Origin: Formicarius rufipectus
Lineage: Eukaryota > Chordata > Aves > Passeriformes > Formicariidae
Assembly: GCA_013399695.1 (NCBI GenBank)
Contig: VXAU01000295.1
Coordinates: forward strand, 225,103-289,102
Direction of reading: 5' to 3'
DNA: 64,000 bases
Shown here: piece after piece, positions 1 to 14,900 of the stretch
Layout of the letters: each line of letters begins with the position of its first letter
Position numbering within the stretch: position 1 is the stretch's first letter
Position numbers and translations under genes: made by a program
The notes under the pieces: generated by a model
The model's input: the letters and a program-made list of their open reading frames with translations, nothing else
Told to the model about the DNA's origin: nothing
Databases searched by the model: none

Positions 1-2264
1 TGCATGGTTGCTATTTGCATTTTTAAAAAGAGGGTTTTTAGTGAAATGGGAGCTTAGCAAAGTAAATGAATGATAAGAGAAGGCTGACAGGCAGTAATGG
101 AGATAAATCCATAGGTGAGGCTATACCTTCGGTTCAGCGCATTGGAGTTCCTACTAAAATCTGCGGTGGAAAAAGTAAAATAAGGGGACTTAATGCTGTC
201 TTGAGACACTTCCATTTGTTTAGGCAGCTTTGTCTTCCCTGGATCATTGTTTCTTTTCAGAGCAAAACATGCTGAGCAGAGTGAAAGTCTAACCAGGAGC
301 ACAATTGGGTATCTTAGATGATTGTACGTGAAGAAACAGATGTTATTAGCACCTGATTTGGTAAGCATATCTGAAGGTGTAGTTTCTGCTACTTAATACT
401 GAGTGTGCAATGTCCTCTACTTCTTGTGGAAATAAGGCTTTTTTTGTGGATTCTCTGATATCTTCAAGTTGGGCTCTCTTACATAAAATTCTGCCAGTTT
501 ATGTCCTGTAATAAAGTACATTGATAAACCTCTCTCTAATCTTCATGTATTTTGGCATTTAAAATATTTGTAAGAGAAAAAAAATCTATTGGCAACTGGG
601 TGTAATAGGTCATGAGAGATTCGGAACTCCTGTGATAGTTGAGATTTCTAGTTGGATTAGCTTTCATTTTTGATAGAGATGTTAGAAACTGCATTGTTTA
701 AGAACAAACAACTTCATTGCTTGATACGCTTCTCTGAAATATGATTCTGGGTATAAAATAAAGCAGTGATTGTAGTAATAGGAAAGATAAAGAAGCCATC
801 TAGAAATGCTTGGCCACTTGTGGGAAGCGGAGAACAGAGAGGGAGGAAAGCTGTAGTGTTTGGTTACTTTGCATTAGAGGACAATCCATAGAATAATTAG
901 TTAAGTTTTATAAGCAAGGCAAATCTTTTTTTTTTTTTTTTGATCGAAGCTTTTCAATCATTTACTATAAAGGACAGTTATTTCCAGAGACTTTTGCATG
1001 TGGTACACAGGCCTCATTTTCAAGGTTGAGACTCCTGGTAAACTTGACTGAAAAGGGCACTATAGTGAAAACAGGAGGTTAGGTACTCCAAACACTGTTT
1101 ATATTCAACTTGTGTACTGGCAAATCCTACAAAGGATAGCATTTAATTTTTACATCAAGAAGTATGGCTTTAGTCATTGGCACAGCTCTTTTCTGGTACC
1201 CTGTGAGGAGGTATATTTTTATTAGTGCGATGCTACTTTCTCCTTCCATCAGTGAAGTATGAGGACTTCATATATGAAATAATAACTTCATCAATCTTAG
1301 TCCTGTCTTCTCTGACTGCTACATGTTCCTAGAAAACATGTAAGCATTTGAAACAAGCTACAGAAATAGTGAATAACTAATACGTCTAATATTTCTTGTT
1401 TAGTTTATTTTATCTGTCATCAAAAAAAAATATGCCTTTTGTTTTTGCTACTGAAAGCTTCACATGCTTCACCTCCTGTAATAGCATTAATGGATGATAA
1501 ACTGAGAACCAACAGATAGCAGTAGTTTTCAGTTACAACTGATTTAATACAAATCGATAAGCCAGCCCAGATAGATTTGTTTTGTGTCTATTTCTGATCC
1601 TTACATCCGTCCCTACCTTCTAAGTTTAGCACCTTCAAACTTGTGTACTGTCTCTTTAAGCATAAATCCTGAATTATAATGATATTGAAATGTTTTTTCT
1701 TTAAATTGAATGCAATTTAAAATATATTTCTGTTGAGCTGTGTGTTGTGTCAGCTATAATAGCGAGTGACCCTCAGTAATGATGTTTCAAATTCAGAGGG
1801 ACAAGTCTGCAAAGGGTACATCAGGTACTCTTGGCCTGTGAACTATAGCTCATGAATTCGATTAGCTGTAATTTAATCTATCCTATTAAAGTAGTGCTGG
1901 ATTTGCTATTCATTACTCACTTTACTGTAGTAGACTGTGATCCGGTTTTTAAATATTATCAGATGAGGTTCAGATAATTGAGATTGTATGACATGAGAGA
2001 ATTGAAAGCAGTAGAAGTGAGAAGCAACTATGGCAGTAAACAAAAAAGTAAATTAACCCGAGTTAGGGTAAATGAGTGCCTATGTATATATGTATATGCA
2101 TATATCCTCATCTACCTACTTATCTAGGTTTATGTTGCTCAGAAATTTGATATATGATGAAGACATACATAGGATAGGGTGAAAAAACAGAAAATAAAAA
2201 AAAAAAAAAAAGTGTTGATTCTGATGAGGAAAGAGAGCTTGGTTTTATTTTTAAGTTTTGAGTA

Positions 2265-2850
2265 TTCATTGAATGCTTTTGGTTGAAAGAGACCTTGAAG
2301 AGCATCTTGATCCCCCTCTCTGCAGAGTGGACAGGGACACTTTCCACTAGACCAGATTGCTCAAAGCCCCAACCAATGTGGCCTTGAACACTCCCGGGGA
2401 TCAGCTTCTCTGAGTAATCTAAGATGCTTCTCTGAGCATCTAACCTAAACCGCTTCCAGTTTGAAGCTCTTCCCCCTTGTCTGGCCCTATCTGCCTGTGT
2501 ATAAAGTAGCTTTTTCTGTAGGCCCCCTTTAAGTACTGGAAGGTCATAGTGAAGTCTCCCTGGAGCCTTGCCTTCTCCAGGATGAACAACCCCTGATCTC
2601 TCAACCTGTCTTCATATCAGAGGTGCTCCAGGGACTTTTTGTCCTTCCTTTAGACTCATTCTAACAGGTCTGCATCTTTGGTGTGCTGAAGACCCCACTG
2701 CTGGATGCAGCACTCCAGGTGGGTCTCACCTTCCTTGACCGGCTGGCTATGCTCCTTTTTGATGCAACCCAGGATGTAGTTGACCTTCTGGGCTGCAGAT
2801 ATGTATTGCCAGGTCTTGTCCAGCTTTTTCATCTGTGAAAACCCTCAAGA
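2265..2850 (-). mobile_element. CR1 retroposon, 5'-truncated 3' part
   Basis: About 585 bases match, in reverse complement, the remembered 3' part of sauropsid CR1 LINEs. Diagnostic pieces include the region equivalent to the conserved GTTGGAAGGGACC near the element's 3' end (left side here), the CAAGGCCACATTGGTTGGGGC-type segment (2356-2388 region), CTTCAAACTGGAAG (2450s) and the GAGACCCACCTGGAGTGC block (2708-2731). Many substitutions show it is an old, dead copy with no intact reverse transcriptase frame. It lies antisense to PRKX in intron 1. Confidence 0.93.
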
Positions 2851-3856
2851 ACTGATGACTGACTAACTTCTTTCAGTGACTGGAAAGTGAGAACACTGGG
2901 GGCTTAAACGAGGCTCTGTATGGCTGACTAGGTCGTAACTGTAATTGTGACATGATGAGTTGAAGATTTTGTTTGTATTAGTAAGGTCTATCTACTAGTC
3001 TTCACTATTATTAGTACTGTATAATATAATTGATAATCTTCATAACTATATGGAGCATTATGAGTTAAGAAGTGGGAAATAACTCCTCATGGGCTGTGGA
3101 ACAGAGCAATTGATAAGTCCTTAATGATGATAATTAATTTCTGTCAGTATTCTAAATACACTACATGTAAAAGTTCAGCTACTGTGTCCAGAGTAGAGTG
3201 GGCGTAACAACATAACACTAAATGTGGACTGATCAGTTTTCGATGTGTAAGTTCTGATCTCCTGATGCTTTTGACTGTCACAGGTAATGGACGTGACTTT
3301 TTGGGAATTTTGAGTTGTTTTACATTGAAAGCTCTGTTTTCGATTTGAGACATTCTTTACATTAGCCAGTCCACTGAGAGTGGAGAGCTGTCCATGTGTT
3401 TTGAGTCAGTATATTATCCAAACAGTTGTCCTCAAATGCAATTTTTAACATCTGAATTGACTTTTCTAGTGTACACATCTTAAGTGATTTGCCACTGTAC
3501 TACCTTGTGCTTAGTCACCATTGGGTTAATGCATGAATCTAATTAATTGCTAGTATGAGATTCTGCAGTTTGATGGAAGTCTTGAACACTGAGTCATCAG
3601 TAAGGATGAGATTTTGTCAGCCCAAACTTCACATCTTTAGAGTGAACATTTGTCTGACAGCATATGAAGGGTTTTCAGAGTTCTCAGGTCTTACTGAAAG
3701 ATTTGTGTGGGGTACATGCTCACGTGTGTGCCTACTGTTTTCTTCCTTCTGGACTGATACAGTATTGTACAAATCCCACAACATGGCGATGAGGTGATTT
3801 TTAAAATTTTATTTTATTGGAACCAGTCTTTGAATTGACTTCATATTTGAGAGTGA

Positions 3857-3975
3857 GAATCACAGAATCAACTGAGCTGAAAAAGACCTCTGATATCATA
3901 GAGTCCAACCTTTGACCTAACACCTTGTCTCCTAGACCATGACACTAAGTGCCACATCCAGTCTCTTATTAAATA
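3857..3975 (-). mobile_element. CR1 3'-end fragment
   Basis: About 120 bases start with aatcacagaatca and continue through the GTCCAACC-type and AAGTGCCACATCCA-type segments that are typical of a CR1 3' end in reverse complement. It breaks off after about 120 bases into unrelated A-rich sequence. Extreme 5' truncation is usual for CR1 insertions. Confidence 0.88.
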
Positions 3976-6900
3976 AACAAAAAAACTTCTCGTAAACAAT
4001 TCAGAAATAATGAATTTGAATGCAATTGCCCTTAGAAATTACATTGGAGATTTGTATTTTGAAAATTCTATGCAATTTAAAGTCTCATACTGTGCCATCA
4101 ATGGAAGTGACGTGATACTGTTCTTCAGTTCAGGTTTATATTTTCTTAGATTTAAACCTTCTCACACTACACATACTGTTTTATATTGAGAAAGTTGGCT
4201 GTTCAAAAAAAACTAGCTATCAAATAGTATAAAATGAATCTGAAATCACTTACCTGCATTTTGACATAAATAGCCCAAGAAGTAACAAGCTTAGCTTGGA
4301 AATGTAATTTTGCAGCTTGCTAAACATAAATCAAGGTAAGCTAAATTGTGCCCAAATGTCCAAACAAAGCATTCTTTTGGGAATTTTAAAAGCGTTTTGC
4401 CTATGTGTGATTTGAAATACGTACAGCATGTTATTTTATTTCCTGTGTCATTGATATTGAATTTTGAACCTCGTCCTTCTATTTGCTCTTCACGTGACTC
4501 TGTGAAAGATTGTCAGTTTCATATTGTGACTCCTGAATAATTTCAAATCTGAGAAATGCTTTATTTTTCAAATGTATTTATTGCTCTTCAACTATATTTG
4601 TTCAGGAGCATCTACTGGTCAATTCAAATGGGATTTGTTTCTATAATCTTGTATATCAATCTTGCCTTTGCGTGGGAAAAAATGGATTGTATAGGAAGTT
4701 CACCTATATCCTTGCCTGTTTGTGACATATGGCATCATTCCACCTTGTTTTCAGATGTATAAAACTTGCAAACTGTATTTAATACAAATTTTGTTAAAAA
4801 AATTGGACTTCAGATGATTTTATGCTGAAAGAAAAAAAAAAAAGATTGTACAGAAACACTGTCCACCACAGAAATGCCATCAGGTATCAGTGAAAAGGTC
4901 TACCCTTACTGTTGCAATATTAATGATATTGTTACTATATATGCTGGAGCCTCTGAAACTTGCTTTAGTATTGAGTGGTGACCTTTTCACCTCTTCCTTT
5001 GATTTCTTGTACAGTTAGTTTCTTAAGAGTCACTTTGAATATCAGGGTTGTTTTGATGTACTTTTTTTGTAAATTCTCAAATGTTCTGTTGTGGTTCACT
5101 TATTCTTTTAAGTAATGTCAGTTATGTACAGCATTCTATTTGAAGTCTTATTTTGTTGACTTGGATGGGTTTTTTGGACATGATATTCAGAGGTATAATG
5201 ATGAGGGTAGAGTTTGGATCCCACTTTTGAGGTAAAAGGGAAAGAAAAGTGTATGCATAAAGCTGATTTTCCACAGTTGGAACTGTGGAAAATTTGTAGA
5301 GTGGCTTTTTTTTCCTATTAAGAAACTGCATCGTAAAAGTAGAAAAAACTGATGTGTCAATTTTGTGTTTCAGTTGCATAGTAGGCTGAACTGAAATTAG
5401 ACCAGATTTTAAGCTTAGACTTATTTTTCTGCATTGTAAAGAAAAAACAGTGAGTGGTACATACAATCCTGAGTAGCATGAAAAATTCGGACCACTGTCC
5501 TTCTCTTATAGAGTATTTAAATGTCTACACTAAACAAAACTGTTCAATTACCATTGGCATGTCCTCGGTAACATTACGTATTAATACAAATAATATTTTA
5601 GTCTTTATTTCTATTGGTAATGCAATTTTGGGGTACTACAGAGATTTTTTTCTAAAATTTTTCATATTTGAGAATGAAATTCGGTGGAGATTGGGATTTT
5701 GAAACTTACTGTGTTTGTGTATTTGTTTTAGTTCCATATCCATATTATAGACTTAACTTCCACTTTCTTGCATAATGCTTTCTTATGATGTCTATGCTAG
5801 CACCAAACAATTGTGATTTTGTCACCTTACGTTGTAGAGTTACACTAATTTTTGTAAGGTATAGAAAAAGAGAATTTGGAAAGGTAGTGAACATGTGAAG
5901 TAAATTCTAGATACCTAATGTGTTACTATTTTGTAGTTACTCAGGACTATCAGTTGATGCAGCATTTTGAATATAAACAAAGCCTTCCCTTTGAGGAATA
6001 CTTTGTTCCACTCATGAATTCTCAGTGTATCAATCCTTAATGAAAAATAAATAAATTTGCAATGTGTTTTCCAGTTTTTAAAAGAAGACTCTTATTGGCT
6101 TGTAGCTTGATTTTGCTTTGTAAAACTTTGTTTCCAGAACATAGAATACAGGGTTATAGTGGCACAGCACATTGCTCGTAACTTAGAGATGCAAAGGTAT
6201 TATTTGAGTCTATTGGGAAGGTATTCACTTTGCTATAGCTACAACACTTAGTCCTTTGTACATATTATAATAAATCTCTGGTACTCAGTACAAGTTCAAA
6301 ATGAAGATTAAATAGAAATTCTAGAAAAGGTCTTAGTTATTTCAGAAATACTTTCCTCTTTTTGTCAACATAATAGCTCAAGTGTGAGTAACATTACAGT
6401 AGTTTTAGATACCTTCTTAGACTCTCTTGTGCTGTATAAACTTGAATAACATATAAAATTACAGACTATTGGGATAAAATCAAGCTTGAAAATTGAATGT
6501 GGTTTGAGCTGTGAATATTTGTACAACCTGTATCATTCCTGGTATGTAATGTTTAACTATTATCAGAGTTTAAAAGAAGTGCTAGGTGAACGAGCTGGCA
6601 CTTTTACTAGCGTATTTTAGACACTGTACCAGTAAGTTATATATAGGTAACAGTTCTGAAGATTATGGATCATAGGTATCATTGGGCATAGTTTTCATGA
6701 TGTAGGAAGAAATCAGTGAGTTACTAACAATTCTTTTATAACCTTCCAACTGTATACTTCCTTACACAAATTAGCATATTCTGTGATAATAGTTTCCACG
6801 TCATGAAATCCCACGTGCACATTGCAGACCACATAACTTTAAGATTGGTTTCTTCTGTTTGAATGTAGACCTATGTAGTATAAATGACTGGAACCTATGT

Positions 6901-8621
6901 GTGTAGAATCCACGGAGGGAAATAAGTACTTCTGTGTTCATAAATTTGATAAAGTGCCTTTTTTTCTCCTCTGTGGACTTCCAGAGGATTTCACCTGGCT
7001 GATCCAAAGAAAATCTGTGTAATAAGTGAGGATATTTCAACTCAAGGTGTCTGGAGAGACTGTTGGCCTAAAAGACAGGAGAAATTCTGTCTCTCACCTT
7101 TTGTTTGAGGTACAAACAAGCTGGTCAATAGCTTGTTCTCTCTTAGCCTGCAGTATTACTGTTTTGATTTTTTTGTATTGTGAAAACACTTTTATAAGTT
7201 TCCACCATAAATTGCAGCAAGCCAATAATGGCAGCCTTTCAGAGCATACGTGGATTGTATCTCTTAATGTCCAACTATAAAGAGATGACCTGGAGCTATG
7301 TGGTGCTTTGTAGTAGTCATTTATCTTTTGTAAGTAGAACCCCAGTTTGTCATTTTACAAAAATATCAGTCCTAGAGTTTTAAGATATTTTGTAAAGAAT
7401 GAACTTTCTGATACTTTGAGGTCTTTAACTGCTACTCAGTGGTCAATCTTTGTCTTCAGGGGAATGTCCAGAGGTTTGTTATTTGGTTGGGGTTTTTTTC
7501 CCATAGCTTGAGTTAAGTCTAGGTCAATTTAAAATATAAAAGTGGAAATCTAAAGTTTGTTTGGAAAAACGAATGGACAAGTAGGTATTGACTGCCACTG
7601 AAGCTTAGTTTCATTTTGTTTTCTGAATATTAGCGTATTTGGTTTTGAACCTGGTCTTCCTAGCTGAGTCTCAATTTTGCTGGTATACGTGTGTGTAAAG
7701 AGTATGTTTCTGGACTAGGGCCTTCTGTGTTTAATTATGTGGTAACACACAAAATAGCCAAGAATAGGTAATCTTGAAACAGTTTTCGTTGCCTATTTAG
7801 CTATTTCCTGAAAATTATGAGAGAATTAAATGTGCTGAGTGCATTTAAATCAAGTCTAAATTTTAGATCTGTCTTCATCCATAAGCTCTTTGACATAATT
7901 TACTCTTCAGTCTTACATTTTAAAAGCATTGTAGAAATACCATACTAAGTAGTGAATAGATAATATGTTTGAAAAGTATTTAAAAAGACAGGTTTTGTGC
8001 ACTGTGTGAAATATCTCTCTGTTTGTTTCTCCTTTAGCACTGCTAAAGGAAGTGAAGATGGAAGTGAAATGTAATTGAAAGGGATGTATTATAAGAGTAC
8101 TAGTCAAAGTCTTCTGTCCAGCACTGGTGAAGGAGGAAACTGGTCAAATGCAAACAGTGTGGCTTTTATTATATTCTGTCAGCAAAAAGAAACCTTTGTA
8201 CTTTAACAGGATTTTTTTTTATTTGCTTTTTAAAAGGACACAATCAAGAATATTAAACCTTGTACTTTCTTTGCATTGATACGGGACTGACTTGCAGCAG
8301 GTAGTTCTTTTGGAAAAGCTGACTTTCAGGCCGGACAAAAAGGTGCTGATTATGTAAAAATTCTACAAGTGTGTAGAGACATGTATTTCTGGATTGAAAA
8401 GGAAGGTGGCTAATCAGGTGTTAGGTACCTACTAAACACCCCTGTTTAGACTTACATAGTTAAGACTCCTAAAGTTTTGGTCCATGCTGCTGCATGAATC
8501 TGTTTTTTGTCAGACTCAGTGTAGTATTGACTTCTGTGTAACTAAGCTACTCTTTAAATCTTTCAGGGATTATTGTACTGGTGGTTGTTTCTTAGTCATC
8601 AAAATTTTATTTTTATTGTTT

Positions 8622-8661
8622 TTTCTCAGATGAAAACATGAGTTTCTCAGATGAAAACATG
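8622..8661 (+). repeat. 21-base tandem duplication
   Basis: The 19-base string TTTCTCAGATGAAAACATG occurs at 8622-8640 and again, unchanged, at 8643-8661. The lack of divergence suggests a recent duplication. Confidence 0.95.
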
Positions 8662-8948
8662 GCACACAACCATGTTTTGTAGTTGTTTGGCTGGGCAGTT
8701 TTCTTTGTGTGTAGTTGTAAGGTTTGTTCATGTAATAATTTTACAGCGACATATAGGATCTAACATGTTCAGCTGTAGCAACTGACAGAGAAAGAGCTGC
8801 TGGAACAATATTTCAAGTACCTGAACAGCGGTGTATCTTCTGTAGAGGTGCTGCTTTAAAATTCTAAGACCTTAGTTTGTTTCTTTTAGTTGAAGTTATA
8901 TGAGAAGGGTTTGGTCTGCTCTTGACTAAGACATGTAAATCTGATTAG

Positions 8949-8998
8949 TTTTGGGGGGTTTGTTTTGGTTTGGAGGGGTTTTTGTGGGTTTTTTTGTG
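8949..8998 (+). repeat. T/G-only low-complexity tract
   Basis: About 50 bases made almost only of T and G with runs up to six G, in intron 1. Confidence 0.85.
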
Positions 8999-11900
8999 AA
9001 AAATCAACTAAGTATCTCTGTTCTGAATATGAGTAAAGCAACTAGCCAAAACAGTTCTGTAATGCTTCCTGTAAACAGGGAAACTGAAGGTGAAGATAGA
9101 AGTGCTGATAGACGATAAGGGCAGAAGCTTTACTGTTCTCTTGGCTAAAAACTTGATTGATTGTGAAAATGAAACTTAGCAACTGAGCTTTTTTTTTTTT
9201 TTTCCCCCAATATGTCTCTGCATAGGTTCTACATTTTTCTTACCTTCTTTGTAAGCGGAAAAAAATAAATCACTGGGAAACACTTCTATTCCATTAACTG
9301 ACTAGAATAAGCAAAAAATGATACATTAGTGATTTATTGGAATTTATTATTTATGTACTACCAGAAGTAAACTGAGAGTTATTCCTCCTCATAGAAAATT
9401 AGTCAGTCCCTTTTGGCTTAGAGAGCTTCTGGGACATCCAATTCAAAGTATTAAGTGTGGTACTAATCCCAGCTCAAGAAGCAGGAGCTATATATTCACC
9501 ACTCATACCCATTCACAGGCACAAAATCAAACAGTCTCTGAAGCAAGATCAACATTCATCTCTTTGTATTGTATTGTAAAATGTTTCGGTCATAACATTT
9601 TTTAAACAATCAATAGGGATCTTGTAGCCTAAAATCTGGGATTTTATTATACCTAGAATAATACTTTACTCACCTTGTTAGTTTTTCTTCTCTTTGAGTG
9701 TGGTTTACTTTGTGACACATTCTGTTTGTTTTACGTTGGAGCACTGATTGATTTAGAAAGAATCCCAAATTACTCTAAACTTGATGGGAATTTTGAGAAC
9801 CAACTAATGGACAAAAGGTGGCTAGATAGGGGGTTTGTATGTCTGGCTTTTGTGTTTTGAGAAATTATTTTTGAAGAAACCAACAGGTTAAAAATCCTCT
9901 TTAATATTTATGTTCCTCTCAGTTAATGTGTTTAACTCTCCCTACCTGAAAGAAGCAATTCTGTGAAGAGAATTTGAATGAAATAACTTGTTAAAGTCCA
10001 GACATGGTTCATCTTGCTGATATAATTTCCAATTTACAGATCCTTTTCCAACTGTTAAAATCAGACACTTTTTGGTAGTGCTTTGATTACGTGAAAATCC
10101 CATCAGATGTAAGAGAGAATTTAATGCTTACTAGTGTTTTAACTTGGCATGTGTTGCTAGCCATACAGGTACCTGATTCTTAGCTTAATTGTGCTTGTCT
10201 TTTAAAACATTGTAAACCAAGGGTTTTTTAAATGTGGTCAAGACAGATTGATACACTTCATTCCTAGTGGCTATTTGGTCTAATTTAAAATATTCTATTT
10301 CAACAGGCCTTTTTAATTTACTTCAACAAATAGTATAAAGCTTGGTTTCTCGGTGAAAAGGACTTCATTTTAAAGGCTTCTATTTGAGCTGTTTTTTATA
10401 AAAAACCAGTTTTGCAGTTGTAACCTATCTACACATCAAATGCAGTATTTAAATACTTAAAAGTAGGAGTAGTAATGACTGCAATGTCCTATCTTCAGTA
10501 TGGAGGAAAAGCTTTTAATCTGCTCATCTGTTCATCTTCCTTTTATCAGTGTGTCACAAGTCACAGGTAGGGGAATGAATAGCAAAAGTTGCAAGAAATT
10601 GAAGAATCAAATGGGGAAATGCCAGTATTATGAGAATAGTTCTGAAGATTATGGTTATTAATATTTTGTGCTGGGAAATATATTTAAATTCAGTATTCTA
10701 AGAGCTGTTTAGAAATTGAGTGAATTTAAGGCTATCATCACCAGCAGGCTAGTGACTTTCTGGTCTCATTTAGTGGTCCCTGGTACTTTAAAAGACAGTA
10801 AGCAAGGAAGAGGGGAAACTTTGAAGGATTCTGCTTGCTTTGTTTAAAGACACCCTGACAGTTTGTGAGTCAAAAAAAAAAAATAAAAATCTGGGATTAT
10901 AAAGGAACTTGCATAATCGGTGTTCAGTTGATTGGCACTTTTTGGAATTCAGAAACCTGTCTCTGAATTATGTGAAAAATAGGAGACTTGACTGATGGCC
11001 ATTAATTAACCCAGTGATTACTGTGCCCTTAGTTCAAAATGACTATAGTTCAGAAAGATTTAACTCTTGTTGTTAACCCTGACATATTTAATTCTGTGTG
11101 AAGTTGAACAGAGACTATAAGAGATTCCAGGTTGCTAAATGTAGTTTTAGCAGTGTGTTGTTTTAGAGTCCTTGTATATCAAGTAAGAAGGAACAGGAAA
11201 ATATGGCGATCTTTGGAATCTTTTGAAATTTTTTACAGCAGCACCTTTGAGTCAGATGATATACTTGGAGCATTCATTGCTAGTTTCTTTTTTACTTACC
11301 CGAGCTGGGCTAAAAAATTAATGATACTTGAAGTTGAAAAATTGTTTGACAACTAAGAGAAGACCATTGGTATGCCACTGGCAATAACATTTTTGGGAGA
11401 GGTAATCTGAAAAGTGATGGGTTTGCCTGGAGTATGGTGGGCATAGTTCCTACGGTCTACTGTGTCACATTATTGTGAAGTAGAAAGACTTTTTCTCTAT
11501 CCAAGGGGCTCTTGGTGAAAAATAAATCATAGCACAGTGGATGAATGGAAAGCATCATAGAAGCAAGCTGTTCTGGCAGAGATGCACATGGTGAATACTG
11601 CACATTCACTTCTATTTTCTATGCTTTTAAGCTCTTCTAATCAGACTGTCTCTAATTTCAGTGCATATCTTTGAAGGATATACTAAGGCTTTACAAAAAT
11701 TGTGGTTTGATTTTTTCTTCTTATATTCAGTTGTATGAGATGAGCAGTTCCAGACAGAAAAAAAGGCATCTTATAAAGCCTCTTCTTACTTTCATTATTT
11801 ATCTGTTGAGTTTTTCAGTCTTAGATCTGAATACTTTAGAGTGATGCAGAGCTATAAGAGCAGTGGTCTAAGAGTTAGTGATCAATCCACAGCTGGCTTG

Positions 11901-14900
11901 CAGAGCAATGAAGACACTGAATTTGGCATTTTCAGTTGACATTAGTCTATGGGTTATACACTTGGGTAAAAAATGTGAACTTGGCTACTATGATATCCAA
12001 AATCATCCTCATTTTGAGTTGCCCTGTTCATGTACCAAGCACATCTTTAGTTGTAGAAGCCCACAGTTGCTTGTGCCTTGTGTTTTCCGTGCATCGTTCT
12101 CCCAAAGTGTTAATCTTCTGATTACCAGTCTGTTAGAGCAGGCTGTTTCCTTGCTGTGCTGCTTCTTCCACTTCCTCGTCAAGAATTATTGACAACCCCC
12201 ATTTCCTAACCTAGGCTGTTCAAGTTTCATCCCAAAATGAGACAAAATTTAAATGGCAGACAAATTTGACATTCCATAGGGAGTTTGTAATGTGATACAG
12301 TTCACTTAGTTCATCTCTGATGTCAAACAAAATTAAGTCTGTTGTGCTTGTGGTACACTAACATGTGTCACAGTAGGAAATGTTTCTTCTAACTGTAAGT
12401 AAAAGCAAATGCATCTGATGGTTTTTGTAGGCATCTGTCGAAGTCAGGACCAACCCCTTTGGGATTCAGAAAGCAGCCTCAGGGCCATAGATCTCACATG
12501 ACCTAGTTTATTCTTCATTAAAACAGATGGTATCTATCTGAGCAAGGCAAACTTGGTTTTAAGAAAGAGCTGGGGATTAAAAGGATGGGAAGCTGGAACA
12601 GCTGGGCCTAATTAATGTGAGCAAATAAAGAGGCAAACTGAGCATTAAATTAGTCACCTACATCAATAGCAAAATAGTCACTACATGACTACTCAATTGT
12701 TTTAGCTGAGCGGGAGTTACAGGATTGGTTTTCCTACCATCAAAAGTATCTAAAATTGCATCAGAAATGTTCCCACATTCTTTATTCTTTTCTACCAGGC
12801 TTCAAAGAGTAAAATCCTGGAAACTGGCTATGGTGTTTTGGCATTAGGGAATCCAGCTTTTGTAAGACTGAAAATGCCCTTCTTGCATTTGATATTTAGG
12901 CCAAGCTGGTCCTCTGCAGGTTTTTTGTATTTTTTTGTGTGTTTAACATGAGAAGGTTACCTAATGGAGAAGATTTCTGGCATTCCTTCAAGCTCTGCGA
13001 CCACATAAAATATGCAATGGGATCTAAAAATTTTATTGTTTCTGTTGTAAAGAGATTATTCTGGCTTAGTGGTTAGCATTTTGCGTATTCTATTCTGTTT
13101 GCCCATTTAGTCCTGAAAACGCTGAATTATGTTGTAAATAGCACAAGCATTCTTCACTCACTGTTTTTGCTGGCAGCCAGAAACCTTTACCTGCCATATG
13201 CTTTAGCAGGGAGAAGGGGTCTGCACAAATAAACTACGAATCTGCCTCCAGACTTTCTAATAATAGCTGCTTTCATGAGGTATAATTTTCTCATGTATGT
13301 GCTTTTTTTGCTCTAAAAATATTAAAATATGTGCTATAATAGACACATGTGGGGTGGGGGGGGGTGTGTGTAGGTTGACATTGCTTTTCCTTCAGCAAGA
13401 TAGTACTTGCTAGATCCTAGGACTCATCCATAATGGCACGGTATCCCTGAAGTTCCCTTGATTTGAGCCAAATATTAAATAAATGTCAATAGAATAATGT
13501 GCAAATCTGTAAACAGTATATTTCCTTTCGTTCTTAATGTGCATGTATAAAATAATTCCATTTTAAGGTAAACCTAAGGAATTTTTACTTACCTGTCACA
13601 AAAAGTTGAATTTAGTTGGTTCGTTCAGCCAAGGTCTGGGGTAAGCAGGAAAAAATCTTTAACAGTCCCTTCACAGGGATTAACAGAAACTGTTCCCTGA
13701 GTTTAGCGTCTCGTTCCTGCAGGGCAGAAGACAGTGGTGCTTTGATGGCAGACTGGTAACCCTGCCTTTTTTTGATTTCAAAAAACTTCCATCAAATGTC
13801 TGGAGCCGTCGTCTTACACACTGCCACTTCACTGCTTCAGTTTTTTAGTTTTCTTACTGTGAATCTGAGGAGCAGAATTTCCACCTAGTCACAAGAAGAC
13901 CTGCTTTATAAAACAGATTTTCTTGACTGTGTGTGCTAAACAAGCATAACATCTTGTCACAGCCTCCTGTCCTGACTGTCATCCAGTTCCTCACTCTACT
14001 TCTCTCTGTTGCAAGGAAGAAAATTTTAAAAATTTTTGCAAAAATGGCTAAAAGTACGAGCAGGAGATACAGACCAAAAATTTGAAGGATATTATAGTCT
14101 TTTTGGTATGCAAACTTTATCTGGTTATTTCAACACTGGCTAAGCAAAAAAAAAAAGAAAAAATGTTTTAACAGTTTGTCCCGTGGAAGGTTGGTGGGTG
14201 TGTGTCTGGGTACTCCCAGCTAATACAGACCTAATCGATTTTCTGAGAAGACTTGATTGGGAGCATATTCATATTATGACAGACATCTGAAAACAAATGT
14301 TAGATGGCTTCTTAATCTAGGTTCTCTTGTTGATTTCCACAGTTGCTTGAAATTGGGCTGAAGATGTTTGAAAAAAGACTGCCTGTGATCAGTTCCACAA
14401 TAAAACTGGTTGGGGAGGTTCTGTGTTCTCGGCTGTCTGTGTGGTCCTGGTTTTCCCGGAGGCTCTCTGGTTTAGGTGCTTGCCACTATTCTGGAATAGC
14501 CTGCCAAGCTTTGCTGTTCCTGGCAGAGCCATTTTTAAAGAGGCCATGTTTTCAAAGTTAGAACTATTGCTAAGTAAGTCCATGACAGGTTCTTCTTTGA
14601 AAATGGATGGAACTTGTCATTTCTATTATTATTGCTGTTGTTATTTCCAAACAGCAGTGTGTAAAGCTAGGCCAGTAGCATAAGGAAAAATAAAGCATTC
14701 TAAGATAAAAATTTCTAGGACAAGTAGAACAAGTCATGAAACATGCCATCATTAGAGACGTAGGAGCAGTTAGGTATGTGTTCACTTCTGACTTTCCTGC
14801 TGAATATGTTTGTGGAAGCACTTTGTTCATACAGATATCAAAATGCAAATAAAACCCACATTTGCTTTTGGGATTGACTGTTAATTTCCCTGAGTCTGCA

